From IMG/VR virus record IMGVR_UViG_3300020438_003185, positions 1-64,000 of that record: 64,000 nt of DNA; one strand, written 5' to 3'. The translations under genes were made by a program, and so were the position numbers. Position 1 is the first letter of the stretch, and each line of letters opens with the position of its first letter. Positions 16,533-24,744 of this stretch are shown here, piece by piece. Source of the stretch: a virus. The notes below the pieces were generated by a model. That model did not search any database. It was not told the origin of the DNA and worked only from the letters and a program-made list of their open reading frames with translations.

Positions 16533-16951
16533 ATCTACAAATTTTAGCAGACACAAAAGATTCCATAGAAGGATTCAATGTAGCACAGGTAGTTAACGGT
16601 GAGTGCAAAGATATCTTTAATGTTATAGATAGTTCTTGTGAATCAGTAATTTTAGATGGCGCTATGGATCATTTAGAATACGATAAAGCGATTGAGTTGC
16701 TACATCAATCAATTAAAAAGGTAAGACTGCAAGGTAGTTTTGTTATACGAGGCGTTTGTCTCGAAAAAATGTATAGAGATTATGAATCTGAACAAACAAA
16801 TATTGGGGTTATAAATTCAGTAATTAAAGATATAAAATCAATACAAAGTTATAAAGATATTGTAGCTTTATTATCTTCTTCTAAATTCACAATCGACACA
16901 ATTTCTTTTTCTAATTTTTTCTATGAAGTTAAATGTTCAAGGATGGACTAA
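16529..16951 (+). CDS. Methyltransferase-like fragment, function unknown
   Basis: A 140-aa protein. Residues about 35-80 (SCESVILDGAMDHLEYDKAIELLHQ, then KKVRLQGSFVIRG) resemble the middle of class I SAM-dependent methyltransferases (strand 4, helix, strand 5 with 'L+GxxVI'). The SAM-binding G-x-G-x-G strand 1 is absent, so an active enzyme is doubtful. It sits in the glycan cluster with 4-base and 1-base overlaps to neighbours. Alternatives include a scaffold or partner for a glycosyltransferase. Confidence 0.45.
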   Translation: MNLQILADTKDSIEGFNVAQVVNGECKDIFNVIDSSCESVILDGAMDHLEYDKAIELLHQSIKKVRLQGSFVIRGVCLEKMYRDYESEQTNIGVINSVIKDIKSIQSYKDIVALLSSSKFTIDTISFSNFFYEVKCSRMD

Positions 16952-17688
16952 TGGCAAAAAGATTAAATCAAAGAGTAAAAATAGAAAAAAGACTTGTGAG
17001 CTTTGCTATACTCTATGATCAACAATCAAGTAAAAGTAAAAACCAGCAGCTACAAATAGCTATGGTGGATCATCAATTAAAACTGTTGGACAAACAAATA
17101 AATTCTATAAATAAAAAGTATGCAAAAAATGAGATTGTCATATGCGTAGGTTATCAATCTCACATAGTAATTAATCATTTGCATAAAAATCATAACGGTA
17201 AAAATATTAGAATTGTAGAAAACCCAAATTATCTTGATAGTAATAGCTGCGAAAGTCTTCGCATAATAATGAACAATATACATAATAATAGGATTATAAT
17301 TATAGATGGATCTATGTCAGTACCAGAAAGAGTTTATAACAAGTTAACATTAGAGGGATGTCACGTTGTAGTGTCTAAAGAAAAAAATGATAATGCCAAC
17401 ATAGGAGCTAATATATCTAGCGAAGATAGGATAGAGTATCTGTCTTATGGGGGATGTCAAGAATGTAAAAATATATTGGTTTTATGCAACCCAAGAGCTA
17501 TACATTATATAAAAAAAGTTATGGCTACAGGAGAATATAAAAACAAATTTATATTTGAAATACTAAATGAATTAATAAGTTTAAAATATATAATCAAAGC
17601 AATACAGGTTAAGGACAAGATTAGCCAGATATCAAACATGAAATTTATGAAAAGCAGAGGAAAGAAATATGAGATTTATAATAGATAA
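16951..17688 (+). CDS. Nucleotidyltransferase-like protein
   Basis: A 245-aa protein starting at ATG 16951 (MAKRLNQRVK), which overlaps the preceding stop as TAATG and has AAGG upstream; the in-frame ATG at 16933 is less favoured. After a basic helical N-terminus, IVICVGYQSHIVINHLHK, VENPNYLDSNSCESLRIIM and RIIIIDGSMSVP follow the order seen in MobA/LicC-type sugar-nucleotidyltransferases (ENPxYxxTNxxxSL, then a metal Asp). The signature G-x-G-x-R loop is missing at the N-terminus, so activity is uncertain. It could supply activated sugars or alditols for the cluster. Confidence 0.5.
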   Translation: MAKRLNQRVKIEKRLVSFAILYDQQSSKSKNQQLQIAMVDHQLKLLDKQINSINKKYAKNEIVICVGYQSHIVINHLHKNHNGKNIRIVENPNYLDSNSCESLRIIMNNIHNNRIIIIDGSMSVPERVYNKLTLEGCHVVVSKEKNDNANIGANISSEDRIEYLSYGGCQECKNILVLCNPRAIHYIKKVMATGEYKNKFIFEILNELISLKYIIKAIQVKDKISQISNMKFMKSRGKKYEIYNR

Positions 17689-18523
17689 CTACACAACAGC
17701 ATCAAGCTCTCAAGCTTTATACTTTGCTGAACACTTAAATGAGATGGAAGAACATGAAGTACGCATGTTAAAGCAAGGACAGGAAAGTATATTTGACGCT
17801 TTTGATAGATTCAAACCAGACTTTTATATAACTTCTACAGGCTTATTGTCTAAAGACGCTGTAGTTTATATTAGTCAAAGTAAAAATATTAAACTTATTA
17901 TTTCTACTAACGATGCTAACAATAGCGATGTAGTCGAAATAGAATCCGCTCTTTTAGATAGTAAGATTAATTGTCCCTTTTTTATCAGTAATTTGCGTGA
18001 CGAAAAAAAGCCTATGACTAAAAAGACAAAGGTTATAAGGTTTATGGAATGTGTTGATCTCAATTTTGACGCAGATGTAGGGGTAGATTATTCTATTGAT
18101 AAACTAGTTATGGTTGGTTCTAATACTGATAGCGTGAGAAACTATAACGGAACGTTTCATGTGGCAAGCCACAACCAAGACATGGCTAAAGTAGTCGATG
18201 TGTGCTTGCCTATAAATCTTATGGTTTCCATAATTAGTAAATACAAAGAAGTAATCTTTCAAGAAATAGGTGATTACCTACCTCAATTATTTTTTCACTC
18301 TATAGCATCTGGCATACCAACGTATTATGACTTAGAGGATAAAGAGAGATCAGATATAGTAGACACCATGTGTGACAAGGTTTTTGGAGTCGGAAATAAA
18401 CTTAACTATACATCTTCAGATAAAATAACAGATTTCGACAGTCTTAAAGAATTAGTGTTAGAAAAACACACTTCTACAAGAAGAGTCAAGTCTTTACTGT
18501 CTCAACTACCTACTAAAAAATGA
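17669..18523 (+). CDS. Divergent GT-B-like protein of the glycan cluster
   Basis: A 284-aa protein. It begins RFIIDNYTTASSSQALYFAE and has FKPDFYITSTGLLSKDAVVYI and NIKLIISTNDANN, alternating strands and helices like a GT-B acceptor domain. The C-terminal portion QLFFHSIASGIPTYYDLED resembles the E/A-xxxGxP donor-site loop of glycosyltransferases with the catalytic Glu absent. Family not recognised with certainty. It overlaps the upstream gene by 20 bases and the downstream DUF5672 gene by 4. Confidence 0.5.
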   Translation: MRFIIDNYTTASSSQALYFAEHLNEMEEHEVRMLKQGQESIFDAFDRFKPDFYITSTGLLSKDAVVYISQSKNIKLIISTNDANNSDVVEIESALLDSKINCPFFISNLRDEKKPMTKKTKVIRFMECVDLNFDADVGVDYSIDKLVMVGSNTDSVRNYNGTFHVASHNQDMAKVVDVCLPINLMVSIISKYKEVIFQEIGDYLPQLFFHSIASGIPTYYDLEDKERSDIVDTMCDKVFGVGNKLNYTSSDKITDFDSLKELVLEKHTSTRRVKSLLSQLPTKK

Positions 18524-19248
18524 ATCAATTAAATAACATAACAATCGTTTCAATTTGTCACAACGATAAATTTAAATCAACCATACAAGCTATGGATTAT
18601 TCTATGTCACAAATAGGCTTTGTAAAAAGTCTAATAATTACAGAAGATAAACTAGAACCAGCTTACCGCAGGATGTTAAGCCATAAATTATATCCAGATA
18701 TTAATGTAAAAACAATCAATAAGACCATTGACTTAAGAGAATACAATAGAATGTGCATAGAAGATTTACACTCTTATATTGATACAGAATATTGCTTACT
18801 AATACAATGGGATGGGTTTGTAATAGATGCAAATAGATGGCAGGATAAATTTTTAGAATATGACTATGTAGGCGCACCTTGGAATGTTCCAAAAGGAGCA
18901 AGAAACAATATAGGGAATGGTGGGTTTTCACTGAGAAGTAAAAAGTTTTTAGAAGTAAGCTCACAATTACGATACGATCCAGACAACTGTGAATGGCTAC
19001 ACCCAAGTCAAAAATTAGCGCTACCTATAGCTCCAGAAGATTGGTATATGTGTTACAGTAATTACTCACACTTCGATAAAAATGAAATAAAATTTCCAGA
19101 TACAAAAACAGCATACAGTTTTTCTGTAGAACACTCATCATCAATAAAACCTTACAATCCCTTTGATATAAAGACATATAAATCTTTTGGCTTTCACGGA
19201 GATTTTAACGAAGCAGGAATGGAGAAATTAATTGTTAGACAAGAATAA
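18520..19248 (+). CDS. DUF5672 protein (putative glycosyltransferase)
   Basis: A 242-aa protein carrying the DUF5672 signature: REYNRMCIEDLHSYIDTEYC, LLIQWDGFVIDANRWQDKFL, EYDYVGAPWNVP, NIGNGGFSLRSKKFLE, and an ending with FGFHG. The QWDGF segment occupies the place of a DxD metal motif, and the family is generally regarded as a GT-A-type glycosyltransferase. Commonly found in polysaccharide gene clusters of bacteria and in phages. It probably adds one sugar of the glycan made by this cluster. The next gene starts inside its 3' end (17-base overlap). Confidence 0.85.
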   Translation: MNQLNNITIVSICHNDKFKSTIQAMDYSMSQIGFVKSLIITEDKLEPAYRRMLSHKLYPDINVKTINKTIDLREYNRMCIEDLHSYIDTEYCLLIQWDGFVIDANRWQDKFLEYDYVGAPWNVPKGARNNIGNGGFSLRSKKFLEVSSQLRYDPDNCEWLHPSQKLALPIAPEDWYMCYSNYSHFDKNEIKFPDTKTAYSFSVEHSSSIKPYNPFDIKTYKSFGFHGDFNEAGMEKLIVRQE

Positions 19249-20014
19249 AATATCTTTTCATGCGCATCTGTTTTATCTAGAACCATCTATATATTTATTA
19301 GATAAAATAAAAAATAAATTTGATGGAAATATCTATTTATCTATGAATAGTAACGGAAAAAATAATGCAAAAATATTAGAACACGCCCAATCAATATTCA
19401 CCAATGTGAAACATGTAATTGTAGAAAATGTTGGTAATGACCAGTATGGGTTTTTCCACAGCTTTCCTTTAAATACAGACGAAACAGATTGGGTATTTTA
19501 CTGTCACGACAAAACCATAAAAAGAATAGATTGGCTAGATGAAATCATTGATCCAGTTATAGAATGCGAAAAGTTAGACAATTTACTAGACAATGATAAC
19601 ATAGGATTAGTAACGGTTGGAAACACTAAGCATCACATGCAAATGCATACTGAAGATTGTCTCACAAAGCTATCTAAATCTAAAAATTATTCGCATAGGT
19701 TAAAGATTGTACAGGCAAGACATACTTTAACTTGGTATAGAGAACTCCAGTATATCCTTCTGACTGATACTGGATTGATAAATACTGATAACTTAAATCC
19801 AGACTTTACTGCGGGCAATATGTTCTTGGCTAGAAAACAAGTTGTCAAACTAACTCACGATTGTATTCACGAAAGTTTTTTTGAAAACTATTACAGAGAA
19901 GATGGTAACGTGGAACATGCTCTAGAAAGATTTTATTTTTACGTAACTACGTGTTTAAAATATAATAATTTTTTTATAGGACTAAAGGAAGAAGAAGAGG
20001 AAGAAAATGATTAA
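19232..20014 (+). CDS. Rhamnan synthesis F (RgpF)-like protein
   Basis: A 260-aa protein starting at TTG 19232 behind GGAGAAATTAA. HAHLFYLEPSIYLLDKI, VENVGNDQYGFFHSF and DWVFYCHDKTIKRIDWLDEI follow the order H-x-(Y/F), N-x-G-x-D, and K-(L/D)-H-x-K found in RgpF proteins. Near the end TAGNMFLARKQVV and DGNVEHALERFYFY match their AGxMFWxR and HALER blocks. RgpF proteins take part in rhamnose-glucose polysaccharide assembly. The protein is shorter than bacterial RgpF (about 580 aa). The C-terminal EEEEEEND stretch is acidic and overlaps the next gene by 8 bases. Confidence 0.7.
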   Translation: MLDKNKISFHAHLFYLEPSIYLLDKIKNKFDGNIYLSMNSNGKNNAKILEHAQSIFTNVKHVIVENVGNDQYGFFHSFPLNTDETDWVFYCHDKTIKRIDWLDEIIDPVIECEKLDNLLDNDNIGLVTVGNTKHHMQMHTEDCLTKLSKSKNYSHRLKIVQARHTLTWYRELQYILLTDTGLINTDNLNPDFTAGNMFLARKQVVKLTHDCIHESFFENYYREDGNVEHALERFYFYVTTCLKYNNFFIGLKEEEEEEND

Positions 20015-20465
20015 CTTTGGTGTTTATATGAATTCTCTTGGCGACCCTACTTTGTCTAAAGATATATTTACAGAAATCAGTAGAGGTCTTGATGAAAATC
20101 TAATAGAGGATGCTAGTATTTTTTATGATCAAATTGGACATCTAGAAGATCCTGCTCCTTGTGGGCTGTTTCATTCTTCTGATTTATGGAATTTTGAAGG
20201 ACATCTATTAGTTTTGTCCATTAGTTCTGCGTTAAGAATAGTTAATATAGCTAATCATATACAGATTATACTGGGTTATGGTTGGGGGCAAAAAAACACG
20301 CTGGCTACACTAAAAATATTAGAAGATAAAAAAGTAAATACAATATGTCTTTCAGAAGATTTAGCTAATGATTTCTACAGAATAAGCGGAAGGCGGGCTA
20401 TAGGTTATTCGTCAAACTTTAAAAACACAATTAACATGATTACGGACCAATACAATGATAAATGA
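20007..20465 (+). CDS. Conserved phage protein of glycan clusters, function unknown
   Basis: A 152-aa protein with MINFGVYMNSLGD, EDASIFYDQIGHLEDPAPCG, LFHSSDLWNFEGHLLVLSI and ILGYGWGQKN. I recall closely similar proteins next to glycosyltransferase genes in marine T4-like phages, where the CGLFHSSDLW segment is invariant, but no function is known to me. The position at the end of the sugar block supports a role in the same pathway. It overlaps the homing-endonuclease gene by 11 bases. Confidence 0.65.
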   Translation: MINFGVYMNSLGDPTLSKDIFTEISRGLDENLIEDASIFYDQIGHLEDPAPCGLFHSSDLWNFEGHLLVLSISSALRIVNIANHIQIILGYGWGQKNTLATLKILEDKKVNTICLSEDLANDFYRISGRRAIGYSSNFKNTINMITDQYNDK

Positions 20466-21225
20466 AAAAGAAATAGTTAAATTATATACAGATAAAAATA
20501 AAAGCACTTACGATCTTGCAAAAATGTATAGTACATATCCTAATAAAATTAGACGCATACTTGTTAAGCATGGCGTACAATTAAAAACAAAAAGCGAAGC
20601 ACAAAAAAACGCCCTTGTTAGTGGTAAATCTAAGCTACCAACAGAGGGTAAGCATAGGACTAAAGAAGAAAGACTAAAGATTAGTTCTGGCCTTCAAAAA
20701 AGATGGCAAAACATAGATAAAGAAACATATGAAGCACATGTTAATAGGGCTAAATTAAGATGGGTTAATATGTCTCAAGAAGAAAAAAATAACATGACTC
20801 AAGCTGCGATCAAAGCTATACAAATAGCTGGTAAAGAGGGGTCTAAGTTAGAAAAGTTTCTAAGAAATGAGTTTATGAAAAATGGTTTCAATGTACAGGT
20901 TCACACTAAAAATATTATACCAAATGAAAACTTGGAGATAGACCTGTACTTTCCCAATTTAAAGACTATAATAGAAATAGATGGGCCGTCACACTTTCTT
21001 CCAATCTGGGGCGAAGAGAAGTTGCAGAAACAAATAAAATCAGATTCTCATAAAACAGGGTTGATATTAGGAAAGGGATTTGCTATAATAAGAGTAAAAC
21101 ACCTGTCAGATTCTTTGTCACTAAGTAATAGAGAAAAATTGAAAGATAGGCTTATTCAGATGTTGCGTGACATCCAAACCAAGTTTCCAAAAAAATCTCA
21201 AAGGTATATTGAAATTGAGGCATGA
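20455..21225 (+). CDS. Putative free-standing homing endonuclease (HTH + PD-(D/E)XK)
   Basis: A 256-aa protein in three parts. Residues 1-40 form a helix-turn-helix (EKEIVKLYTDKNKSTYDLAKMY...NKIRRILVKHG). Residues about 55-80 carry a NUMOD3-like DNA-binding motif (GKHRTKEERLKISSGLQKRW), partly repeated at about 97-125. Residues about 150-220 form a Vsr-like nuclease (NLEIDLYFPNLKTIIEIDGPSHF...KGFAIIRVKH). This architecture is typical of mobile endonuclease genes in phages, which cut cognate alleles and spread by repair. It lies at the junction between the glycan block and the recombination genes. The gene overlaps the upstream gene and ends 10 bases before the next start. Confidence 0.72.
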   Translation: MINEKEIVKLYTDKNKSTYDLAKMYSTYPNKIRRILVKHGVQLKTKSEAQKNALVSGKSKLPTEGKHRTKEERLKISSGLQKRWQNIDKETYEAHVNRAKLRWVNMSQEEKNNMTQAAIKAIQIAGKEGSKLEKFLRNEFMKNGFNVQVHTKNIIPNENLEIDLYFPNLKTIIEIDGPSHFLPIWGEEKLQKQIKSDSHKTGLILGKGFAIIRVKHLSDSLSLSNREKLKDRLIQMLRDIQTKFPKKSQRYIEIEA

Positions 21226-21235
21226 AAGGACTAAT

Positions 21236-22006
21236 ATGATTGAAACAGAAGAAAACCTTTTCGCGGGAGTAGAAGAATTGCAAACACCATCAAATACAGA
21301 TACATCAGTTAAAAATGTGTTACTAGAAGATGCTCCATCTATGCTCTCACCAGAGTGGCATGAGTACGCTATGACGCTTTTTCAGGAAGATGAGCTGGTC
21401 AATGGTCATCCCCTCGTAACAGGGCTTAGAAGGGTTTCTGAGCTTGTTCTGGGACCAATGGCTTTTAGTGGTCCAACATGGGTAAAACCAACAGATCGCG
21501 ACGATCATCACGGTAGGGCTACGGTCATATTTACTATAGAATTTGCTAGCGGTCTGAGGTGTTCAGAAGTAGCAGATTCATGGGAGGGTAATACGGACGA
21601 TATGTTTTGCGCATTTGCTGTGGCTATTGCCAGTACTAGAGCAGAAGCTAGAGCTTTACGCAAAGTATTAAAGATTAAGGGCGTAGCAGCAGAAGAGCTA
21701 ACAAAGAAAGATACTGCTAAGATTGTACGTGATATATCAAAGCAGAATAATAGTAGTGCGGGCGATTATGATGATACTGGTAGAATGAGCGATGCTCAGT
21801 ATAATTTTATCGACATAAAATGCAAGCAACTCAATGTAGATGGAGGGAAGTTATTTAAGGATATATTTAAAGTAGATCAGAATCGTAAAATTTCTAAAAA
21901 AGTCGCAAGTGAAATCATTGATGTTCTTAATGATTATCAAAAAGACAAAAGCACAATACCACATGAAATTGTGGGATATAACCAAGAATGGAGAGAGATT
22001 AAATGA
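21236..22006 (+). CDS. Possible Rad52-type ssDNA-annealing protein
   Basis: A 256-aa protein starting at ATG 21236 (MIETEENLFAG) with GAAAGGA upstream; an in-frame GTG at 21167 lies inside the previous gene and is unlikely. The core HPLVTGLRRVSELVLGP, ATVIFTIEFASGLRCSEVAD, DMFCAFAVAIASTRAEARAL, RKVLKIKGVAAEEL resembles Rad52/Erf-like annealing proteins (beta sheet followed by an 'A.T.AEARALRKAL' helix). A C-terminal SDAQYNFIDIKCKQLNVDGG region looks like their accessory domain. It would pair single strands during phage recombination. The match is by eye and moderate. It overlaps the zinc-ribbon gene by 4 bases (ATGA). Confidence 0.5.
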   Translation: MIETEENLFAGVEELQTPSNTDTSVKNVLLEDAPSMLSPEWHEYAMTLFQEDELVNGHPLVTGLRRVSELVLGPMAFSGPTWVKPTDRDDHHGRATVIFTIEFASGLRCSEVADSWEGNTDDMFCAFAVAIASTRAEARALRKVLKIKGVAAEELTKKDTAKIVRDISKQNNSSAGDYDDTGRMSDAQYNFIDIKCKQLNVDGGKLFKDIFKVDQNRKISKKVASEIIDVLNDYQKDKSTIPHEIVGYNQEWREIK

Positions 22007-22338
22007 AGTTAAATTATACAACAGCAAATAAAAGAATCACAGCAGAGTTTGACGCAGACACTCACAGAGAGTTGTTTACTCAAATATCAAAATTTCAAGA
22101 AATATTTGAAGAGACCAAGTGTGGTAAATGTGGTTCTGAAAATCTTAGATTTGTAGTTAGAACTGTAGACGAAAATGAATACTACGAATTACGATGCGTG
22201 GACTGTGGAGCCAAGCTTGCGTTTGGTTCTATGAAGAAGGGTGGAGGCTTGTTCCCTAAACGCAAGGATGCTGATAATAATTGGCTACCAGACGGAGGTT
22301 GGCAGAAGTGGAATCCAAAGACTAAGACTGTAGAATAA
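22003..22338 (+). CDS. Zinc-ribbon protein, partner of upstream gene
   Basis: A 111-aa protein. After an N-terminal segment (AEFDADTHRELFTQISKFQEIFE) comes a four-Cys zinc ribbon: KCGKCGSENLRF and ELRCVDCGAKL, then FGSMKKGGGLFPKRKD and GGWQKWNP. I recall similar small proteins next to recombination genes in other phages; function unknown. Translational coupling to the annealing-like gene suggests they act together. It is the last gene of the + strand operon and is followed by the terminator hairpin. Confidence 0.7.
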   Translation: MKLNYTTANKRITAEFDADTHRELFTQISKFQEIFEETKCGKCGSENLRFVVRTVDENEYYELRCVDCGAKLAFGSMKKGGGLFPKRKDADNNWLPDGGWQKWNPKTKTVE

Positions 22339-22370
22339 AGATATAGGAAACTCTTTTATTCTTTCAGCAG

Positions 22371-22396
22371 GAGAGGGGTGAGAAATCACCCCTCTC
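22371..22396. terminator. Bidirectional hairpin terminator between convergent operons
   Basis: A perfect 11-bp stem, GAGAGGGGTGA / TCACCCCTCTC, closed by a GAAA tetraloop, lies 32 bases after the last + strand stop and 3 bases before the last - strand stop (22400). On the + strand it is followed by TTCTTAT, a modest U-rich run. It is the only gap between the two convergent operons, so it probably ends transcription from both sides; the - strand side lacks a clear U tract. Confidence 0.8.
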
Positions 22397-22399
22397 TTC

Positions 22400-23161
22400 T
22401 TATAGATACTCTACGCTAAAGTATAATGCATAATCTTCAGCGCTACCAATAGCAGTAGGCTTTGCGCTTATAGCAAGATACCAATCGTGTCGTAACGATC
22501 TATGCGTACTACCCTCTTGATTGAAACCAGCGATTGCATTTAGCGATGCGTCATTTGAATTTGTGTTTAGACCGCTAACGCCCGGAGACTCAGTAAGATA
22601 AAAATCTTCAAGAGGTTTAACATCTAGCGCTTGATTTTCTGAATTGTTTGCATAACCCTTTTCAAAAACAAACCACTTGTCTTCACTCCACACGGTACTT
22701 CGATGAAGCATTTTGTTGCTATTGCCAAAACTACCAGTTCTATTTCTCACATCGTATACATAAGTTGTAACACCTGATGCATGATTGTTAATATTATTTC
22801 TATCAAAAATTCTTAATTTTGGATTTTTAGTCATCACTTGTGTGTCGTGAGTAAATCTAATATTTAAAGGAGCTGCATATGAAGGCAAATCAGTGAGATC
22901 ATAAGTTGCGCCGGGAGCTAGATTAGATTGAACAGACCCCGGAGTAGCCACCTGAGAACCAGTAAATTTAGTATTATTAACAGCAGTGCCTTCAGCTGTT
23001 CCATTTTGATTTGTGACAAATGTTGTATCTTGAGTGTTAGTAAGAGCAACAGAAATGCCATGAGCTGATCCATAAAATCCTAGACCACTACCAGTAGTGT
23101 GATTAATTAATGTAGATGTTTCTGCGGCATCAACATTAGCATAAAATTTTATCTCTGCCAT
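22400..23161 (-). CDS. Virion/tail protein, unknown (253 aa)
   Basis: Start ATG at 23161 (MAEIKFYANVDAAETSTL) with AGGAGATTCTTATA upstream; an upstream in-frame GTG at 23269 would overlap the previous gene and lacks support. The protein is rich in beta-structure residues (Gly, Thr, Asn, Ser) with HTTGSGLGFYGSAHG, IRFTHDTQVM, PKLRIFDRNNI and LRHDWYLAISAKP. It resembles a small virion surface or tail-tip protein but matches no family I know. Last gene of the morphogenesis operon. Confidence 0.6.
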   Translation of the reverse strand: MAEIKFYANVDAAETSTLINHTTGSGLGFYGSAHGISVALTNTQDTTFVTNQNGTAEGTAVNNTKFTGSQVATPGSVQSNLAPGATYDLTDLPSYAAPLNIRFTHDTQVMTKNPKLRIFDRNNINNHASGVTTYVYDVRNRTGSFGNSNKMLHRSTVWSEDKWFVFEKGYANNSENQALDVKPLEDFYLTESPGVSGLNTNSNDASLNAIAGFNQEGSTHRSLRHDWYLAISAKPTAIGSAEDYALYFSVEYL

Positions 23162-23210
23162 TATAAGAATCTCCTGTTTTTGGGGGCTGTCTGTAATATA
23201 TACACGAAAA

Positions 23211-24719
23211 TCAGTTAATCTCAATCGTAATATGTCGAATTGCCTGCGTAACAGCTGTTTGCTGACCAAAACCTTGTTGTCGAGGATTTATGCCAGCGTC
23301 ACTATGAAAGAAGAAAAATATGTCATAAGCTCCCGGCAATGGAGCGTCCTCATTGGGAATAACTGCTAGATTAGAAGTTTTTGTACCCTCTCTAACGCCG
23401 GTTGTACCGTCTGCTCTAATACTTAATCTCTTGATATACGCTCTTTGTATCGGACCTTCTAGAGTAACATTTTGATAAATCAAGCCTTCGTCCCAAGTTA
23501 TTTTACAAGCTTTGCTTGCAGAGGGTGATCTGAAGTTAAGAGAAAATCCACCCTCTCCAGAAAAAACCAATGGGTCAAGTTTGCCTCTTTTTTCATCTAT
23601 TATTTTAATATGACTGACTTCGCCCTCTCCTGACACACTGGTAACTTCTAGTTCTATGCCATACTCAGCGCTTGTTAGTTTATCTCCAACAACAAATCCT
23701 TTACCTCCTCTTGCTACATCATAACCGTCGTTAATTCCGCAAGACTTAACTGCATTTGAATAACCACCAGTAACTAATTGTCCCCTTAATCCAGTATTTG
23801 TTGTTACTGAATCGGAGGTTTCTTTAGCATTTGAACTATTAACAACAAAACCTAGTTCTTTATTAACTTCTTCTACATCTAAATTTGTATTATCGAAATC
23901 TGGCGTAACATGCAATGGACAAAAATATTGCCCAAGCATAAGCGTACATGATTCGGGCCAAGCGTCCCAAACTTGAGAATGAAGACAGGCAGTTCCAAAG
24001 CTATGCAATCCGTTTTCTGAAGATCCCCAAGCAGGATAATATCTTGTTTGTGGTTGTACATAATTACTTGTGCCAATATTGAGGCCACCTATTGTACTGA
24101 CAACAGATTGAGAAAAACCAAAACTAGTTATCGTACCAACCATTCCTATGCTTTCATCGGTTGTTACATTGATTGTTCCACCAGCAGGAACATAAACTCT
24201 TAGACGAGAAACAATAATTCCTACACAATTAGATCCATCACCAGCTGGTGATCCAGTGTTTTCAAAAGCAGACCAAACACCCATAGGGCTAGAAATAGCA
24301 TCTTTAGTGCAGTACAAATCATATTTATGCCCCGCTCCACCTTCGCCAGCCGTAGTGTATACGTTTCCCGCAGTGGGCGTTCCTAGTGTAGCCTCACTGC
24401 CATTTCTTGAACTAAAACCAGAAGATTTTGTGAAAGTACCTGTAGGCGTTCCGTAAGATTTGCCATCTACGGCTAACACTTGAGAGTGATCCTGAAAAAA
24501 TCTACAAGTTAATACTCTATTAAAATAATTACCAGCTGCTGGCATATTTCCAGCAGTAGCATTGTTATCATGTATTCCAACAAACTCTGGACCAATTGGT
24601 ATAAAACTCACCCTATTAGGATTAGAAGGTCTATATCCAAATGTTGATGAAGATCGTCTATACGTTCCAGATATTAGTTCGCTGCCATCAGCCCATCTGG
24701 GATAAATTTTACTTGACAA
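23211..24719 (-). CDS. Virion/tail-tip protein, unknown (502 aa)
   Basis: Start TTG at 24719 (MSSKIYPRWADGSEL) behind AAAGGAGATAAAAA. The composition is Gly/Ser/Thr/Asn-rich with repeated short beta segments (GFVVGDKLTSAEYGIELEVT, EVSHIKIIDEKRGKLDPLV). The GKGFVVGDKLT...GIELEVTSV stretch looks like the 'GxGYxxGDxxTI' repeats found in some phage structural proteins. Position just after the Pro-rich tail protein suggests a tip or fibre component. Not assigned to a family. Confidence 0.6.
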   Translation of the reverse strand: MSSKIYPRWADGSELISGTYRRSSSTFGYRPSNPNRVSFIPIGPEFVGIHDNNATAGNMPAAGNYFNRVLTCRFFQDHSQVLAVDGKSYGTPTGTFTKSSGFSSRNGSEATLGTPTAGNVYTTAGEGGAGHKYDLYCTKDAISSPMGVWSAFENTGSPAGDGSNCVGIIVSRLRVYVPAGGTINVTTDESIGMVGTITSFGFSQSVVSTIGGLNIGTSNYVQPQTRYYPAWGSSENGLHSFGTACLHSQVWDAWPESCTLMLGQYFCPLHVTPDFDNTNLDVEEVNKELGFVVNSSNAKETSDSVTTNTGLRGQLVTGGYSNAVKSCGINDGYDVARGGKGFVVGDKLTSAEYGIELEVTSVSGEGEVSHIKIIDEKRGKLDPLVFSGEGGFSLNFRSPSASKACKITWDEGLIYQNVTLEGPIQRAYIKRLSIRADGTTGVREGTKTSNLAVIPNEDAPLPGAYDIFFFFHSDAGINPRQQGFGQQTAVTQAIRHITIEIN

Positions 24720-24744
24720 TTTTTATCTCCTTTAATAATAATCT

